Shown here in pieces: positions 45,605 to 53,999 of a stretch of DNA of 64,000 nt. The DNA is from Streptomyces klenkii (lineage in GTDB: Bacteria > Actinomycetota > Actinomycetes > Streptomycetales > Streptomycetaceae), in NCBI RefSeq assembly GCF_003626645.1, contig NZ_RBAM01000005.1, positions 124,001-188,000 on the forward strand, written 5' to 3'. The notes beneath the pieces were generated by a model. The model did not search any database, had not been told where the DNA came from, and was given only the letters and a program-made list of their open reading frames with translations. The position numbers and the translations under genes were made by a program. How positions within the stretch are numbered: position 1 is the first letter of the stretch; every line of letters starts with the position of its first letter.

Positions 45605-46444
45605 CCCGACCGCGCCGGGTACCCCGGGCGTCCCGGGCGTCCCGGGCGTCCCGGGCGTCCCGGGCGGGGAACTGCTCGGGGCGGCCCTGACCCGACCGCG
45701 TCGACCGCTCGGGGCGGGGAACCGCCCGGGGCGGGGAACCACTCGGGGCGGGGGCGGGGTACCACTCGGGGCGGCGTACCACTCGGGGCAGAGGTGATCC
45801 CGGCAGCGCCGATCCGCGCCGCGGGGGTTGCTCACCGCGGCGGCGGATGGGCCGGTGCCCGACACGACGGGCGATCCCCGCGGGGGCGACCGGCGGCACC
45901 GGGAACAGCCCGGGCGGCTGACGGCGCCGAAGCCGGCCGAAGGCCCGGCGCCACGCCACGCCACGCCACGCCACGCCACCGGAAGCCTCCGCCTCATCTC
46001 CTGACCGCAGACAAATCAATCCCGCCGCAACGGCGACCAGCCACAACGGTGCAACCCGGCGGTGCCAAGACCAACCCCAGCCCCCGGCACCGCCAGCAAA
46101 CCCCCGCTTGCCGCAGGCAAGAAGATCGCCGGCCGCAACGGCCACCAGCCACAACAGCACAGCCCGGCGGTGCCGAAACCGGCCGGGTCGGCGGCACCGC
46201 CGGAACCGCCCCGCCCGCGCCCCTTGCCGCAGGCAAGAAAACCCCCGCCGCAACGGCGATCAGCCGCAACGGCGCGACCCGGCGGTGCCGAAATCAGCCC
46301 GGCCCCCGGCGCCACCCGGTCCGCCCCCTTGCCGCAGGCAAGAAGACGCCGCCGCAACGGCGAGCAACCCCCGCGGCGCGGACTAGCGGCGCCCAAAGCC
46401 ACCCAAACACACCCCACCCCGCACATCCCTCCGAAGGAGCCCCC
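45605..46444. repeat. 840-bp repeat island without genes
   Basis: This interval is made of repeats: 9-bp CCGGGCGTC units (45622-45668), ACC(A/G)CTCGGGGCGGGG-type units (45673-45790), an inverted copy of the dispersed element (45781-45850), CGCCA pentamers (45949-45980) and three-and-a-half ~105-116-bp units starting at 46001, 46107, 46223 and 46328. The frame of the downstream decarboxylase is open through part of it, but the content is repeat, not protein. Confidence 0.75.
46001..46400 (+). repeat. tandem ~110-bp repeats with CTTGCC-GCA-GGCAAG hairpin
   Basis: Units begin at 46001 (degenerate), 46107, 46223 and 46328 (partial). Units 2-4 start with the palindrome CTTGCCGCAGGCAAG, then CGCCGCAACGGCG(A/C), CAACGG and CCCGGCGGTGCC. 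Each unit can form several short hairpins. Related single copies lie at 31441-31555 and 45781-45850 in inverted orientation. Confidence 0.7.
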
Positions 46445-47788
46445 GTGGTCATGTCGACCGCCCCCGCATCCCCTCCCCGCCCGCCGGAGACGCCGGCGGC
46501 GCCCCTGTGGCCCGCGTCCGCCCGTGCCGTGCCGGGCGGCGGGATCGCCGTCGGCGGGGTGCCGCTGGCGGAGGTCGCCGACCGGTTCGGCACGCCCGTC
46601 TACGTCCTGGACGAGGACGAGGTGCGGGCCCGCGCCCGCGCCTGGCGCACCGCCCTGCCCGGCGCCGACGTCGCCTACGCCGGCAAGGCGTTCCTCTCCC
46701 GCGCCATGATCCGCTGGATCGAGGAGGAGGGCCTGTCCCTGGACGTCTGCTCCGCGGGCGAGCTGGAGCTCGCCGTGCACAGCGGCTTCCCCGCCGAGCG
46801 GATCGTGCTGCACGGCAACGCCAAGAGCCCCGACGACGTGCGGGCCGCGCTGCGCCTGGGCGTCGGCCGGATCGTCATCGACGGCACGGGCGAGATCGCC
46901 CGCCTCGCCGCCCTCGTGCCGCCGGGCACCCGCCAGCGGGTGCTGCTACGGGTCGTGCCGGGAGTGACGGCCGGGGCGCACGCGGCGGTGCGGACCGGGA
47001 TGGACGGCCAGAAGTTCGGCCTGTCGGTGGCGGGCGGCGAAGCCGAGGAGGCGGTGGCCCGCCTTCTCGGGCAGCCCCGCCTGGAGCTGGTGGGTCTGCA
47101 CTGCCACCTCGGCTCGCAGATCGCGGGCCTCGGCCCGTACGTGAGCGCCGTGCGCCGCCTCGTCCCGCTGCTGGCCCGGATCCGCGACCGGCACGGGGTG
47201 ACCTTCCCGGAGCTGGACCTGGGCGGCGGCTTCGCCATCGCCTACCGCGAGGGCGACCCGGCCGTGGACCCGGACACGTACGCCGAGCGGGTCATGGGCG
47301 AACTCACGCTGGAGTGCGGCCGCTTCGGGCTGCCGCTGCCCCGCCTGACGGTGGAGCCGGGGCGGTGGATAGCCGGGCCGGCGGGCGTCGCGCTGTACCG
47401 GGTGCTGTCGGTGAAGTCCACCGGCGGCCGGACGTTCGTGGCCGTCGACGGCGGCATGAGCGACAACCCGCGCCCGGCGCTGTACGGCGTGCGCTACACG
47501 GTCCGGCTCGCGGGCCGCTCCTCCACCGCGCCGGGCCGCTCCGTGACGGTGGTGGGCCGGCACTGCGAGGCCGGGGACGTGCTCGCCGACGACGTGGAGC
47601 TCCCCGCGGACCTGCGGCCGGGCGACGTGCTGGCCGTCCCGGCCTCGGGCGCGTACCACCTGTCGATGGCCTCGGCGTACAACCTGGTGGGGCGCCCGCC
47701 GGTGGCCGCGGTGTCCGGCGGCCGCGCGCGCCTGCTCGTCCGCCGCGAGACCCTGGCGGACCTGCGCAGCCGGGACGTCGGCGAGTAA
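46445..47788 (+). CDS. diaminopimelate decarboxylase-family enzyme
   Basis: A 447-residue fold-type III PLP enzyme. The Schiff-base Lys is Lys81 in AYAGKAF. GMDGQKFGL, GLHCHLGSQI, LDLGGGFAIAY, LTVEPGRWIAGPAG and the substrate-binding Cys in GRHCEAGDVL are all present, so it should decarboxylate meso-diaminopimelate to lysine or a related substrate. GTG 46445 has GAAGGAG 6 nt upstream; ATG 46451 is also possible. It stands alone behind the repeat island, not with other lysine or threonine genes, so it may be a second LysA or a specialised decarboxylase. Confidence 0.85.
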   Translation: MVMSTAPASPPRPPETPAAPLWPASARAVPGGGIAVGGVPLAEVADRFGTPVYVLDEDEVRARARAWRTALPGADVAYAGKAFLSRAMIRWIEEEGLSLDVCSAGELELAVHSGFPAERIVLHGNAKSPDDVRAALRLGVGRIVIDGTGEIARLAALVPPGTRQRVLLRVVPGVTAGAHAAVRTGMDGQKFGLSVAGGEAEEAVARLLGQPRLELVGLHCHLGSQIAGLGPYVSAVRRLVPLLARIRDRHGVTFPELDLGGGFAIAYREGDPAVDPDTYAERVMGELTLECGRFGLPLPRLTVEPGRWIAGPAGVALYRVLSVKSTGGRTFVAVDGGMSDNPRPALYGVRYTVRLAGRSSTAPGRSVTVVGRHCEAGDVLADDVELPADLRPGDVLAVPASGAYHLSMASAYNLVGRPPVAAVSGGRARLLVRRETLADLRSRDVGE

Positions 47789-47803
47789 GGGTGCGGGTGC
47801 GGG

Positions 47804-48922
47804 TCAGTCGCCGGCCGGCCTGACGAGTACGTCGTGCCCGTCACCCGGCGCCGCCATCGCCAGGACCCGCAGGGCCTCCTCCTCCACCGGTGCGCGGTCC
47901 GCCCTGCGGATCTTCTCGAACGGCTCGACCACGAGCGTCGTGGTGCCGGGCCCCTTGTCGAGGCGCCAGACGGCGCGGATGAAGCCGTCGAGGAGGACGG
48001 TGGGCGCGGCCCGGTTGACGCGCCGGACGCGGCGCAGGTGGCCGGGGTCGACGATGCGGGCGCGGTCGGCGTGGGAGAGGGAGATGTTGTCGAACTCCGG
48101 CAGGAACCGCACCGGGGCGTCGGTGCCGGGGTCGGGCAGCGGGCCGTCCGGAAGGTCGAGGAGCTCGGTGCCGTGCTCGTCACGGAAGGTGCGCAGCCCG
48201 GGGCGGAGGCCGTCGACGACCGTGCGCAGCCCGGTCAGGCCGCACCACTTCTGCATGTCCTTGACGGAGGCGGGGCCGAAGGCGGCGAGGTAGCGCAGGA
48301 GGACGGCGCCGGGGTCGGGGCCGGGCGCGGGGCCCGGCGGGCCGCCCAGCCAGTGGTCCGCGGTCGTGTGCGCGGCGGGCCCGCTGCGGCCCCACAGCCC
48401 GCGCGGGGGCACCTGGACGAGCGGCAGCAGGGCGCGCGCGGCCATCGCGAGGTCCTGCGGGGCGCATTCCGGCCACTCCTCGGCGAGGGCCTGGCCGAGG
48501 TGGTGGAAGGTGTACGGACGCTCGGCGACGAGGCGCGAGGCGAGCCCGGCCACGCGCGCCAGGTCGGCGCCGGCGAGGCGCTTGCCGTGGTTGCCGCGGA
48601 ACGACTGCTCGAGCACGGGCCGGCACAGCGCGCGCAGACCGTGGCAGTCGCGGGCGCTGACCAGGTGGATCGTCGAGCGCATCACGGGGATGCGGACGGC
48701 CGCGCGCGAGGCGATCAGCGTGGAGAGCTCCTCGGGGTCGAAGCCGTCGAGGCGGGCGGCGAGCCCGTAGTAGGGGTCCCCGGGCGACTGCGCCTGGAGG
48801 CCGACGAGGTGCTCGACGGCGCCGAGGACCGGCATGGCGCTCCTGCGGAGCAGCAGCTGGCGCTCAAGAAGCGCACGATTCAGAGCACGGTTAGCCAGAA
48901 CAGGCGGACCACTAGCTGTCAT
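47804..48922 (-). CDS. AlkZ/YcaQ-type winged-helix DNA glycosylase
   Basis: A 372-residue member of the HTH_42 family (winged-helix DNA-binding domain proteins). The AlkZ-type catalytic motif Q-x-Q is present at Gln43-Ala-Gln45 (GLQAQSPGDPYYGL). Other family parts are TIHLVSARDCHGLR, ALEEWPECAP-like helices, VRFLPEFDNISLSHADR and VLLDGFIRAVWRL. Characterised members remove bulky alkyl adducts or unhook interstrand crosslinks, and AlkZ gives azinomycin self-resistance. No alkylating-agent gene cluster is visible around it. Starts at ATG 48922, divergent from corA. Confidence 0.8.
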   Translation of the reverse strand: MTASGPPVLANRALNRALLERQLLLRRSAMPVLGAVEHLVGLQAQSPGDPYYGLAARLDGFDPEELSTLIASRAAVRIPVMRSTIHLVSARDCHGLRALCRPVLEQSFRGNHGKRLAGADLARVAGLASRLVAERPYTFHHLGQALAEEWPECAPQDLAMAARALLPLVQVPPRGLWGRSGPAAHTTADHWLGGPPGPAPGPDPGAVLLRYLAAFGPASVKDMQKWCGLTGLRTVVDGLRPGLRTFRDEHGTELLDLPDGPLPDPGTDAPVRFLPEFDNISLSHADRARIVDPGHLRRVRRVNRAAPTVLLDGFIRAVWRLDKGPGTTTLVVEPFEKIRRADRAPVEEEALRVLAMAAPGDGHDVLVRPAGD

Positions 48923-49009
48923 GCGACCAAGCTAGGCGGCTTAACGGACAAGATCGAACAAGACCGGTCCTCGACCGCACCGCGGGGCCGAATTCGGCGC
49001 GTATATCCT

Positions 49010-49028
49010 GTTCGCTGGTCCAGCGAAC
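49010..49028. promoter_or_regulatory. 19-bp palindrome upstream of corA
   Basis: GTTCGCTGG-T-CCAGCGAAC, perfect 9-bp arms around one base, between TATATC (a possible -10 region near 49001) and the ribosome site of corA. It could act as an operator or a 5'-leader hairpin. The divergent AlkZ gene starts 88 bp away. Confidence 0.45.
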
Positions 49029-49047
49029 AGCGAGAGGGAGTTCACCC

Positions 49048-50226
49048 GTGTCCGAAAACCCTCCGCGCCGCCAGCGCCCCACGCCCAAGAACGCTCCCAG
49101 GAGCACCCCCCGGAAGCACTCCTGGCTCCGCCCGGCGAACGGCCGTACGGATGGTGACGCCGCCGCCCCGACCGCCCCGCCGGCGGCCGGGTCCGCGGGC
49201 GGGGCGGGCAGCGTCGTGCACGCCGCGGTCTACCGCGACGGCCGGCGCGTCGCGACGCCGGACTCCCTGGCGGACACGTACCGCCTCCTGCACGAGCAGC
49301 CCGAGGGCATGGCGTGGATCGGCCTCCACCGCCCCAGTGAGCGCGAACTCCTCTCCCTGGCCGAGGAGTTCGGCCTCCACCAGCTCGCGGTGGAAGATGC
49401 CCTGGAGGCCCACCAGCGTCCGAAGCTGGAGCGGTACGGCGACACCCTGTTCGTGGTCCTGCGCGCGGCCCGCTACCTGGACGCCCCCGAAGAGGTCGAC
49501 TTCGGCGAGCTCCACGTGTTCGTGGGCCGCGACTTCGTGATCACGGTCCGGCACGGCGCGGCCCCCGACCTCTCCGCCGTACGCCGCCGCATGGAAGCCA
49601 CCCCGGAGCTGCTCTCCCTGGGCCCGGAGGCGGTGCTGTACGCGATCCTCGACGCCGTCGTCGACGGCTACGCCCCCGTCGTCGCGGGCGTGCAGAACGA
49701 CATCGACGAGATCGAGACCGAGGTCTTCAGCGGCGACCCCGCCGTCTCCCGCCGCATCTACGAACTCGCCCGCGAAATGGTGGAGTTCCAGCGCGCGACC
49801 CGCCCCCTGGTCGGCATGCTCCACGGCCTCATGGCCGGCTTCGCCAAATACGGCACCGACGACGAACTCCAGCGCTACCTCCGCGACGTAGCCGACCACG
49901 TCACCCACACCAGCGAACGCGTCGACGGCTTCCGCTCAGCCCTCACAGACATCCTCCAGGTCAACGCCACCCTGGTCACCCAGCAGCAGAACGCAGAAAT
50001 GCGCGCCCTGGCGGAAGCGGGCTTCGAACAGAACGAGGAAATCAAGAAGATCTCGTCGTGGGCCGCCATCCTCTTCGCCCCGACCCTGGTCGGCACGATC
50101 TACGGCATGAACTTCGACGCAATGCCCGAGCTCCACTGGGCGTTCGGCTACCCGTTCGCAATTCTGCTGATGGCCGTGGTGTGCACGAGCCTGTACTTCA
50201 TCTTCAAGAAGCGCGACTGGTTGTGA
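49048..50226 (+). CDS. corA: CorA-type magnesium/cobalt channel
   Basis: A 392-residue divalent-cation channel. A Pro/Arg-rich N-terminus (about 50 residues) precedes the cytoplasmic funnel domain (VEDALEAHQRPKLERYGDTLFVVLRAARY). Two C-terminal transmembrane helices follow, with the selectivity motif GMN in TIYGMNF. It ends KKRDWL, as in bacterial CorA. It starts at GTG 49048. It is followed by a strong terminator and a convergent MFS gene. Confidence 0.9.
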   Translation: MSENPPRRQRPTPKNAPRSTPRKHSWLRPANGRTDGDAAAPTAPPAAGSAGGAGSVVHAAVYRDGRRVATPDSLADTYRLLHEQPEGMAWIGLHRPSERELLSLAEEFGLHQLAVEDALEAHQRPKLERYGDTLFVVLRAARYLDAPEEVDFGELHVFVGRDFVITVRHGAAPDLSAVRRRMEATPELLSLGPEAVLYAILDAVVDGYAPVVAGVQNDIDEIETEVFSGDPAVSRRIYELAREMVEFQRATRPLVGMLHGLMAGFAKYGTDDELQRYLRDVADHVTHTSERVDGFRSALTDILQVNATLVTQQQNAEMRALAEAGFEQNEEIKKISSWAAILFAPTLVGTIYGMNFDAMPELHWAFGYPFAILLMAVVCTSLYFIFKKRDWL

Positions 50227-50227
50227 G

Positions 50228-50265
50228 GCGTCGGGGTGCGGCCGTGTGTCGCCGCACCCCGACGC
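50228..50265. terminator. strong bidirectional terminator
   Basis: Perfect 15-bp arms GCGTCGGGGTGCGGC (50228-50242) and its complement (50251-50265) with an 8-nt loop are followed by TTTCT. It begins 1 nt after the corA stop codon and ends 3 nt before the convergent MFS stop. Confidence 0.85.
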
Positions 50266-50268
50266 TTT

Positions 50269-51552
50269 CTAGCGGGTGATCTGGCCGCCTCGGCCCGCCA
50301 CGGCGCCTGTGATGCCCATCGGGACGGCCAGGATTACCAGGGCTATCAGGCCCGTCGTCCAGGCGCCGGTCAGGTCGCGGGCCGCGCCGAAGGCTGTGGG
50401 GCCCAGGGCTGCCAGGAGGTAGCCCACGCACTGGGACATGGCGGAGAGCAGGCCCGCGTCGTGTGTGGTGCGGGCGCACATGGACATGTAGGCGATGCCC
50501 AGGGACAGCACCGCGCCCAGGCCGAGGCCCAGGACGGCGGCCCACAGCACCGCCGCGCCCGTCGGGGCCGCGATCAGGCCGGCGAAGGCGGCCATGCACA
50601 GGACGGTGCCGGCCACCGCCAGGTAGCTCTGTCGGCGGGAGCGTTGCGCCCACACCGGTACCAGCAGCGAGGTGACCATGGCCGAGCCCATGCAGACGGC
50701 CAGCAGTACTCCGGCGCCGCCCTCGCTCCAGCCGTGGTCGATGTAGAACGACGGCAGCCAGGTGGTCGCGGTGTAGTAGAGCAGCGACTGGAACGCGTAG
50801 AACAGGGCCACCGCCCACGCCAGGCGGCTCCGCCAGATCGAGCCGCCCTCCTGCTCCCCCACCGGCGGCTGCGCCCGGCCCCGGCGCAGCTTCGGCGCCC
50901 ACACCAGCAGGGCCACCAGGGCCAGCACGCCCCAGATCGCCAGTCCGCCGGCCCAGGTCAGCGACAGGGCGTCCCGCAGCGGCACGGTCGCCGCGGCGGT
51001 GACGGCGCCGCCGCCGACGAGCATGGTGGTGTGCAGGCCGGACATCAGCCCGACCTGCCGCGGGAAGTCCCGCTTGATCAGCGCGGTGATGACCACGTTG
51101 GCGATCGCCACCGCGGTGCCGACCAGGAACGTACCGGCGAACAGGGGGAACAGCTCGGGGGCGAGCCGTACCGCGCTGCCGGCCAGCAGCACCGCCAGCA
51201 CCGCGACCAGCGTGCGCTCCATGCCCCAGCGGCGGGCCAGCCGGGGCGCGAGCGGGGCGAAGATGCCGAAGCAGATCAGCGGCAGCGTCGACAGCGCGCC
51301 GGCGCCGCCGTTGGACAGGCCGGTGACGTGCCGGATCTCGTCGAGCAGCGGGGAGACCGCCACGATGGCGGGCCGCATGTTGATGCCGACCAGCAGCACC
51401 GCCAGCGCGTACCAGAGCAGGCGGCGGCTCCCGGGGGCGCCGCGGGCCGAACCGGGCCCTGGCTCGTCCGCCGTCCCGCGGGGCCGGCCCGCCGCGGGTG
51501 AAACCGTGGTTTCCGATTCCACCGTGGTTTCCGATTCAGGGGGTGGGGTCAC
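50269..51552 (-). CDS. MFS transporter, CynX/NimT family
   Basis: A 427-residue permease with 12 predicted helices. CynX-type features: LVGINMRPAIVAVSPLLDEI near the N-terminus, LICFGIFAPLAPRLARRWGMERT (motif A-like) and GLMSGLHTTMLVGGGAVTAA. Family members move cyanate, nitroimidazoles or small organic acids; the substrate here is unknown. GTG 51552 has GGAAGGA upstream. The N-terminus repeats ESETTVESETTV. The MBL hydrolase lies 41 bp upstream on the same strand. Confidence 0.85.
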   Translation of the reverse strand: MTPPPESETTVESETTVSPAAGRPRGTADEPGPGSARGAPGSRRLLWYALAVLLVGINMRPAIVAVSPLLDEIRHVTGLSNGGAGALSTLPLICFGIFAPLAPRLARRWGMERTLVAVLAVLLAGSAVRLAPELFPLFAGTFLVGTAVAIANVVITALIKRDFPRQVGLMSGLHTTMLVGGGAVTAAATVPLRDALSLTWAGGLAIWGVLALVALLVWAPKLRRGRAQPPVGEQEGGSIWRSRLAWAVALFYAFQSLLYYTATTWLPSFYIDHGWSEGGAGVLLAVCMGSAMVTSLLVPVWAQRSRRQSYLAVAGTVLCMAAFAGLIAAPTGAAVLWAAVLGLGLGAVLSLGIAYMSMCARTTHDAGLLSAMSQCVGYLLAALGPTAFGAARDLTGAWTTGLIALVILAVPMGITGAVAGRGGQITR

Positions 51553-51593
51553 GAACCATCCTTCCGGTTCTGGTCGGGCAGCGGTGTCCGCGG

Positions 51594-52382
51594 TCAGGCG
51601 GCAGCGGCTGCCGCGTACGGCACGGGCTTCCCGTCGCCGGGGGCGATTCCGTTGATGCCCCGGGCCCGGGCGGCCCGCAGGAAGCGCCCGCGTACGTCGT
51701 GCTGCTCGGTGTAGTACGGCGGGTTGTTGAAGAGGTCGTAGTGGATCGCGCAGGCGGTCGACGCCTCCAGCACGACCGCCGCCTCGACGGCCTGCTCGGG
51801 GGTGAGGGTGGCGGGCTGGTTGGTGGGCGTGATGCCCTCGCGGCGGGCCATCACCCCGGCGATGGGCAGGAACGCGACGTCGAAGGGCCCGTACTCGCGC
51901 GCGATCTCCCACCACTTGCCGTGCCAGATGGTGTCGCCGAAGTGGATGACGCGCAGCCCGGGGCCCTCCACGATCCACGCGACCTGGTCGTCGCCTCGCC
52001 AGTCGTGGGACGGCACGGGGATGGTGGTGAAGGGCCCGATCTGCCGCCGCTCGCCCATGTTCTGCGCGACGGCGGCCACCCCCATCTTCCCGAGGATGTC
52101 CACGATCGGGGTGTGGCAGCCGACGGTGCTGCCCTCGGTGGCGGCGAACTCCGTCAGCAGCAGCCGGTCGCAGTGGTCGGGGTGGAGGTGGGTGATGAAC
52201 GCGTGGGTCGACACGCCCGGGGGCGCCTCGATGCTGGGCAGGGGGCGCCGGGGCATGCCCTGGAACCCCGCGAGGTCCGCGGGGTTCTTGAGGGCGTCGA
52301 TGACGATGCGGACGTCTCCGCAGGCCACTTCGACGCCGGCCCAGGCGAGACGCCGCAGGGTTACGGTCTCGGCCGAACTCAT
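51594..52382 (-). CDS. MBL-fold metallo-hydrolase (UlaG-like)
   Basis: A 262-residue metallo-beta-lactamase-fold protein. THLHPDHCD (His65-x-His67-x-Asp69-His70) gives the two-metal motif. VPSHDWRG and IHFGDTIWHG supply further ligands, and AIHYDLFN the last His. The fold and length resemble the UlaG/L-ascorbate-6-phosphate lactonase-like group. The substrate is unknown. It may be co-transcribed with the MFS gene and lies 73 bp downstream of the catalase stop on the same strand. Confidence 0.8.
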   Translation of the reverse strand: MSSAETVTLRRLAWAGVEVACGDVRIVIDALKNPADLAGFQGMPRRPLPSIEAPPGVSTHAFITHLHPDHCDRLLLTEFAATEGSTVGCHTPIVDILGKMGVAAVAQNMGERRQIGPFTTIPVPSHDWRGDDQVAWIVEGPGLRVIHFGDTIWHGKWWEIAREYGPFDVAFLPIAGVMARREGITPTNQPATLTPEQAVEAAVVLEASTACAIHYDLFNNPPYYTEQHDVRGRFLRAARARGINGIAPGDGKPVPYAAAAAA

Positions 52383-52455
52383 GGTGTGCTCCTCACGCTC
52401 CTCGTACTCCTCATACGACTCGTGCGACCTGTACGCCTCGTGCCGCTGTCCGTGG

Positions 52456-53913
52456 TCACTGCCCCGTGACGCCGAGGCCCCGGGAGACCCGGTCGCCCAG
52501 GTCCTTGTGGACGCTGCGCCAGTAGTCGACGACGCGCTCCTTGGTCTCCGTGCGCACCTCGGGCGCCGAGGCGTGCGCGACGATGTTGGCCACCAGGTGG
52601 TCGCGGTCGGTGTCGGTCATGACCTTCTCCCACAGGGCGCGGGCCTGGCCGAAGTCGTCGTCCTCGGCGTGCAGCCGGTGGGCGCTGCGCACGATCTCGC
52701 CGGTGACGTCGTAGTGCTCGCCGGCGAGCAGCAGCGGGTCAGCGACCGGGCCGGCGAAGCTGTTGGGCGCGTAGACGGGGTCGCCGGGGTTGTCGTAGCG
52801 CATGGAGCCGTCGCGGTTGTACGAGTGGACCGCGTTCTTGGGCCGGTTGACCGGCAGCTGGAGGTAGTTGGCGCCGATGCGGTAGCGGTGGGTGTCGGGG
52901 TAGCTGAACAGCCGCCCTTGCAGCATCTTGTCCGGGGAGGCACCCACGCCCGGGACGAGGTTCGACGGCTCGAACGCGGCCTGCTCGACCTCGGCGAAGT
53001 AGTTCTCCGGGTTGCGGTTGAGCGTCAGGGTGCCGATGTCGATGGGCGGGTAGTCCTCGTGCGGCCAGACCTTCGTCAGGTCGAACGGGTTGAACCGGTA
53101 GTCCGCGGCGTCCTCGAAGGGCATGACCTGCACTTGGAGGGTCCAGGTCGGGTGGTCGCCCTTCCCGATCGCCTCGTGGAGGTCGCGGATGTGGAAGTCC
53201 GGGTCCTCGGCGCCGGCGGCCGCGGCCTCGGTGCCGGTGAAGTTCCTGATGCCCTGGTCGGTCTTGAAGTGGTACTTCACCCAGAACTTCTCGCGGGCGG
53301 CGTTGTACCACAGGAAGGTGTGGCTGCCGTAGCCGTTCATGTGGCGCCAGGAGTACGGGGTGCCGCGGTCGGACATCAGGAGCGTGACCTGGTGCGCCGA
53401 CTCGGGCGAGAGCGTCCAGAAGTCCCACTGCATGTTGTTGTCGTGCAGGTGGTTGTCGGCGCGCCGCTTCTGCGAGTGGATGAAGTCGGGGAACTTCTGC
53501 GGGTCGCGGATGAAGAAGATCGGGGTGTTGTTCCCGACGATGTCGTAGTTGCCCTCTTCGGTGTACAGCTTGACCGCGAAGCCGCGCGGGTCGCGGGCGG
53601 TGTCCGCGAAGCCGAGCTCGCCGGCGACCGTGGAGAAGCGCAGGAACAGCTCGGTGCGCTTGCCGCGCCGGAAGACGTCGGCCTTGGTGAACTGGCTGAC
53701 GTCCTCGGTGATCTCCAGGGTTCCGTACGCGCCGCCGCCCTTGGCGTGCACGACCCGCTCGGGCACGCGCTCGCGGTCGAAGTGCGCGAGCTTCTGGATG
53801 AGGTAGTGGTCCTGGAGCAGCAGCGGGCCGTCGGCGCCCACGGACTGGGAGAACTCGTCGCTCGGTACCGGGATACCGCTGTCCGTGGTCGTCACGGGAC
53901 GACTCTCGGTCAT
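52456..53913 (-). CDS. monofunctional haem catalase
   Basis: A 485-residue small-subunit catalase. Catalytic His in RVVHAKGGGAYG, Asn in DIVGNNTPIFFIRDPQKF, distal/proximal features and the haem-ligand Tyr in GRLFSYPDTHRYRIG are present. It starts at ATG 53913. The upstream methyltransferase operon ends in a strong hairpin, so the catalase should have its own promoter in the short gap 53914-53950. Confidence 0.95.
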   Translation of the reverse strand: MTESRPVTTTDSGIPVPSDEFSQSVGADGPLLLQDHYLIQKLAHFDRERVPERVVHAKGGGAYGTLEITEDVSQFTKADVFRRGKRTELFLRFSTVAGELGFADTARDPRGFAVKLYTEEGNYDIVGNNTPIFFIRDPQKFPDFIHSQKRRADNHLHDNNMQWDFWTLSPESAHQVTLLMSDRGTPYSWRHMNGYGSHTFLWYNAAREKFWVKYHFKTDQGIRNFTGTEAAAAGAEDPDFHIRDLHEAIGKGDHPTWTLQVQVMPFEDAADYRFNPFDLTKVWPHEDYPPIDIGTLTLNRNPENYFAEVEQAAFEPSNLVPGVGASPDKMLQGRLFSYPDTHRYRIGANYLQLPVNRPKNAVHSYNRDGSMRYDNPGDPVYAPNSFAGPVADPLLLAGEHYDVTGEIVRSAHRLHAEDDDFGQARALWEKVMTDTDRDHLVANIVAHASAPEVRTETKERVVDYWRSVHKDLGDRVSRGLGVTGQ

Positions 53914-53952
53914 GGCACGTTCCCTTCGTTTGACAGGCAGTCAGGAAAATGC

Positions 53953-53991
53953 CGTGGAGAGGCACGGCCCGGCGGGCCGTGCCTCTCCACG
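53953..53991 (-). terminator. terminator of the aminoacyl-carrier operon
   Basis: 18-bp perfect arms (53953-53970 and 53974-53991) around GGC form a very stable hairpin, 8 bp after the methyltransferase stop on the minus strand. On that strand it is followed by GCATTTTCC. It marks the 3' end of the operon starting at 57833. Confidence 0.85.
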
Positions 53992-53999
53992 CGTCACAA

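Noticed and set aside
46001..46400. Possible CRISPR array
   Set aside because: Units are about 105-116 bp, degenerate and contiguous, without 30-40-bp unique spacers, and there are no cas genes.
45794..46444. 217-residue N-terminal extension of the decarboxylase frame
   Set aside because: The frame is open only because the repeats are GC-rich. A good ribosome site precedes GTG 46445 and the family start matches that position.
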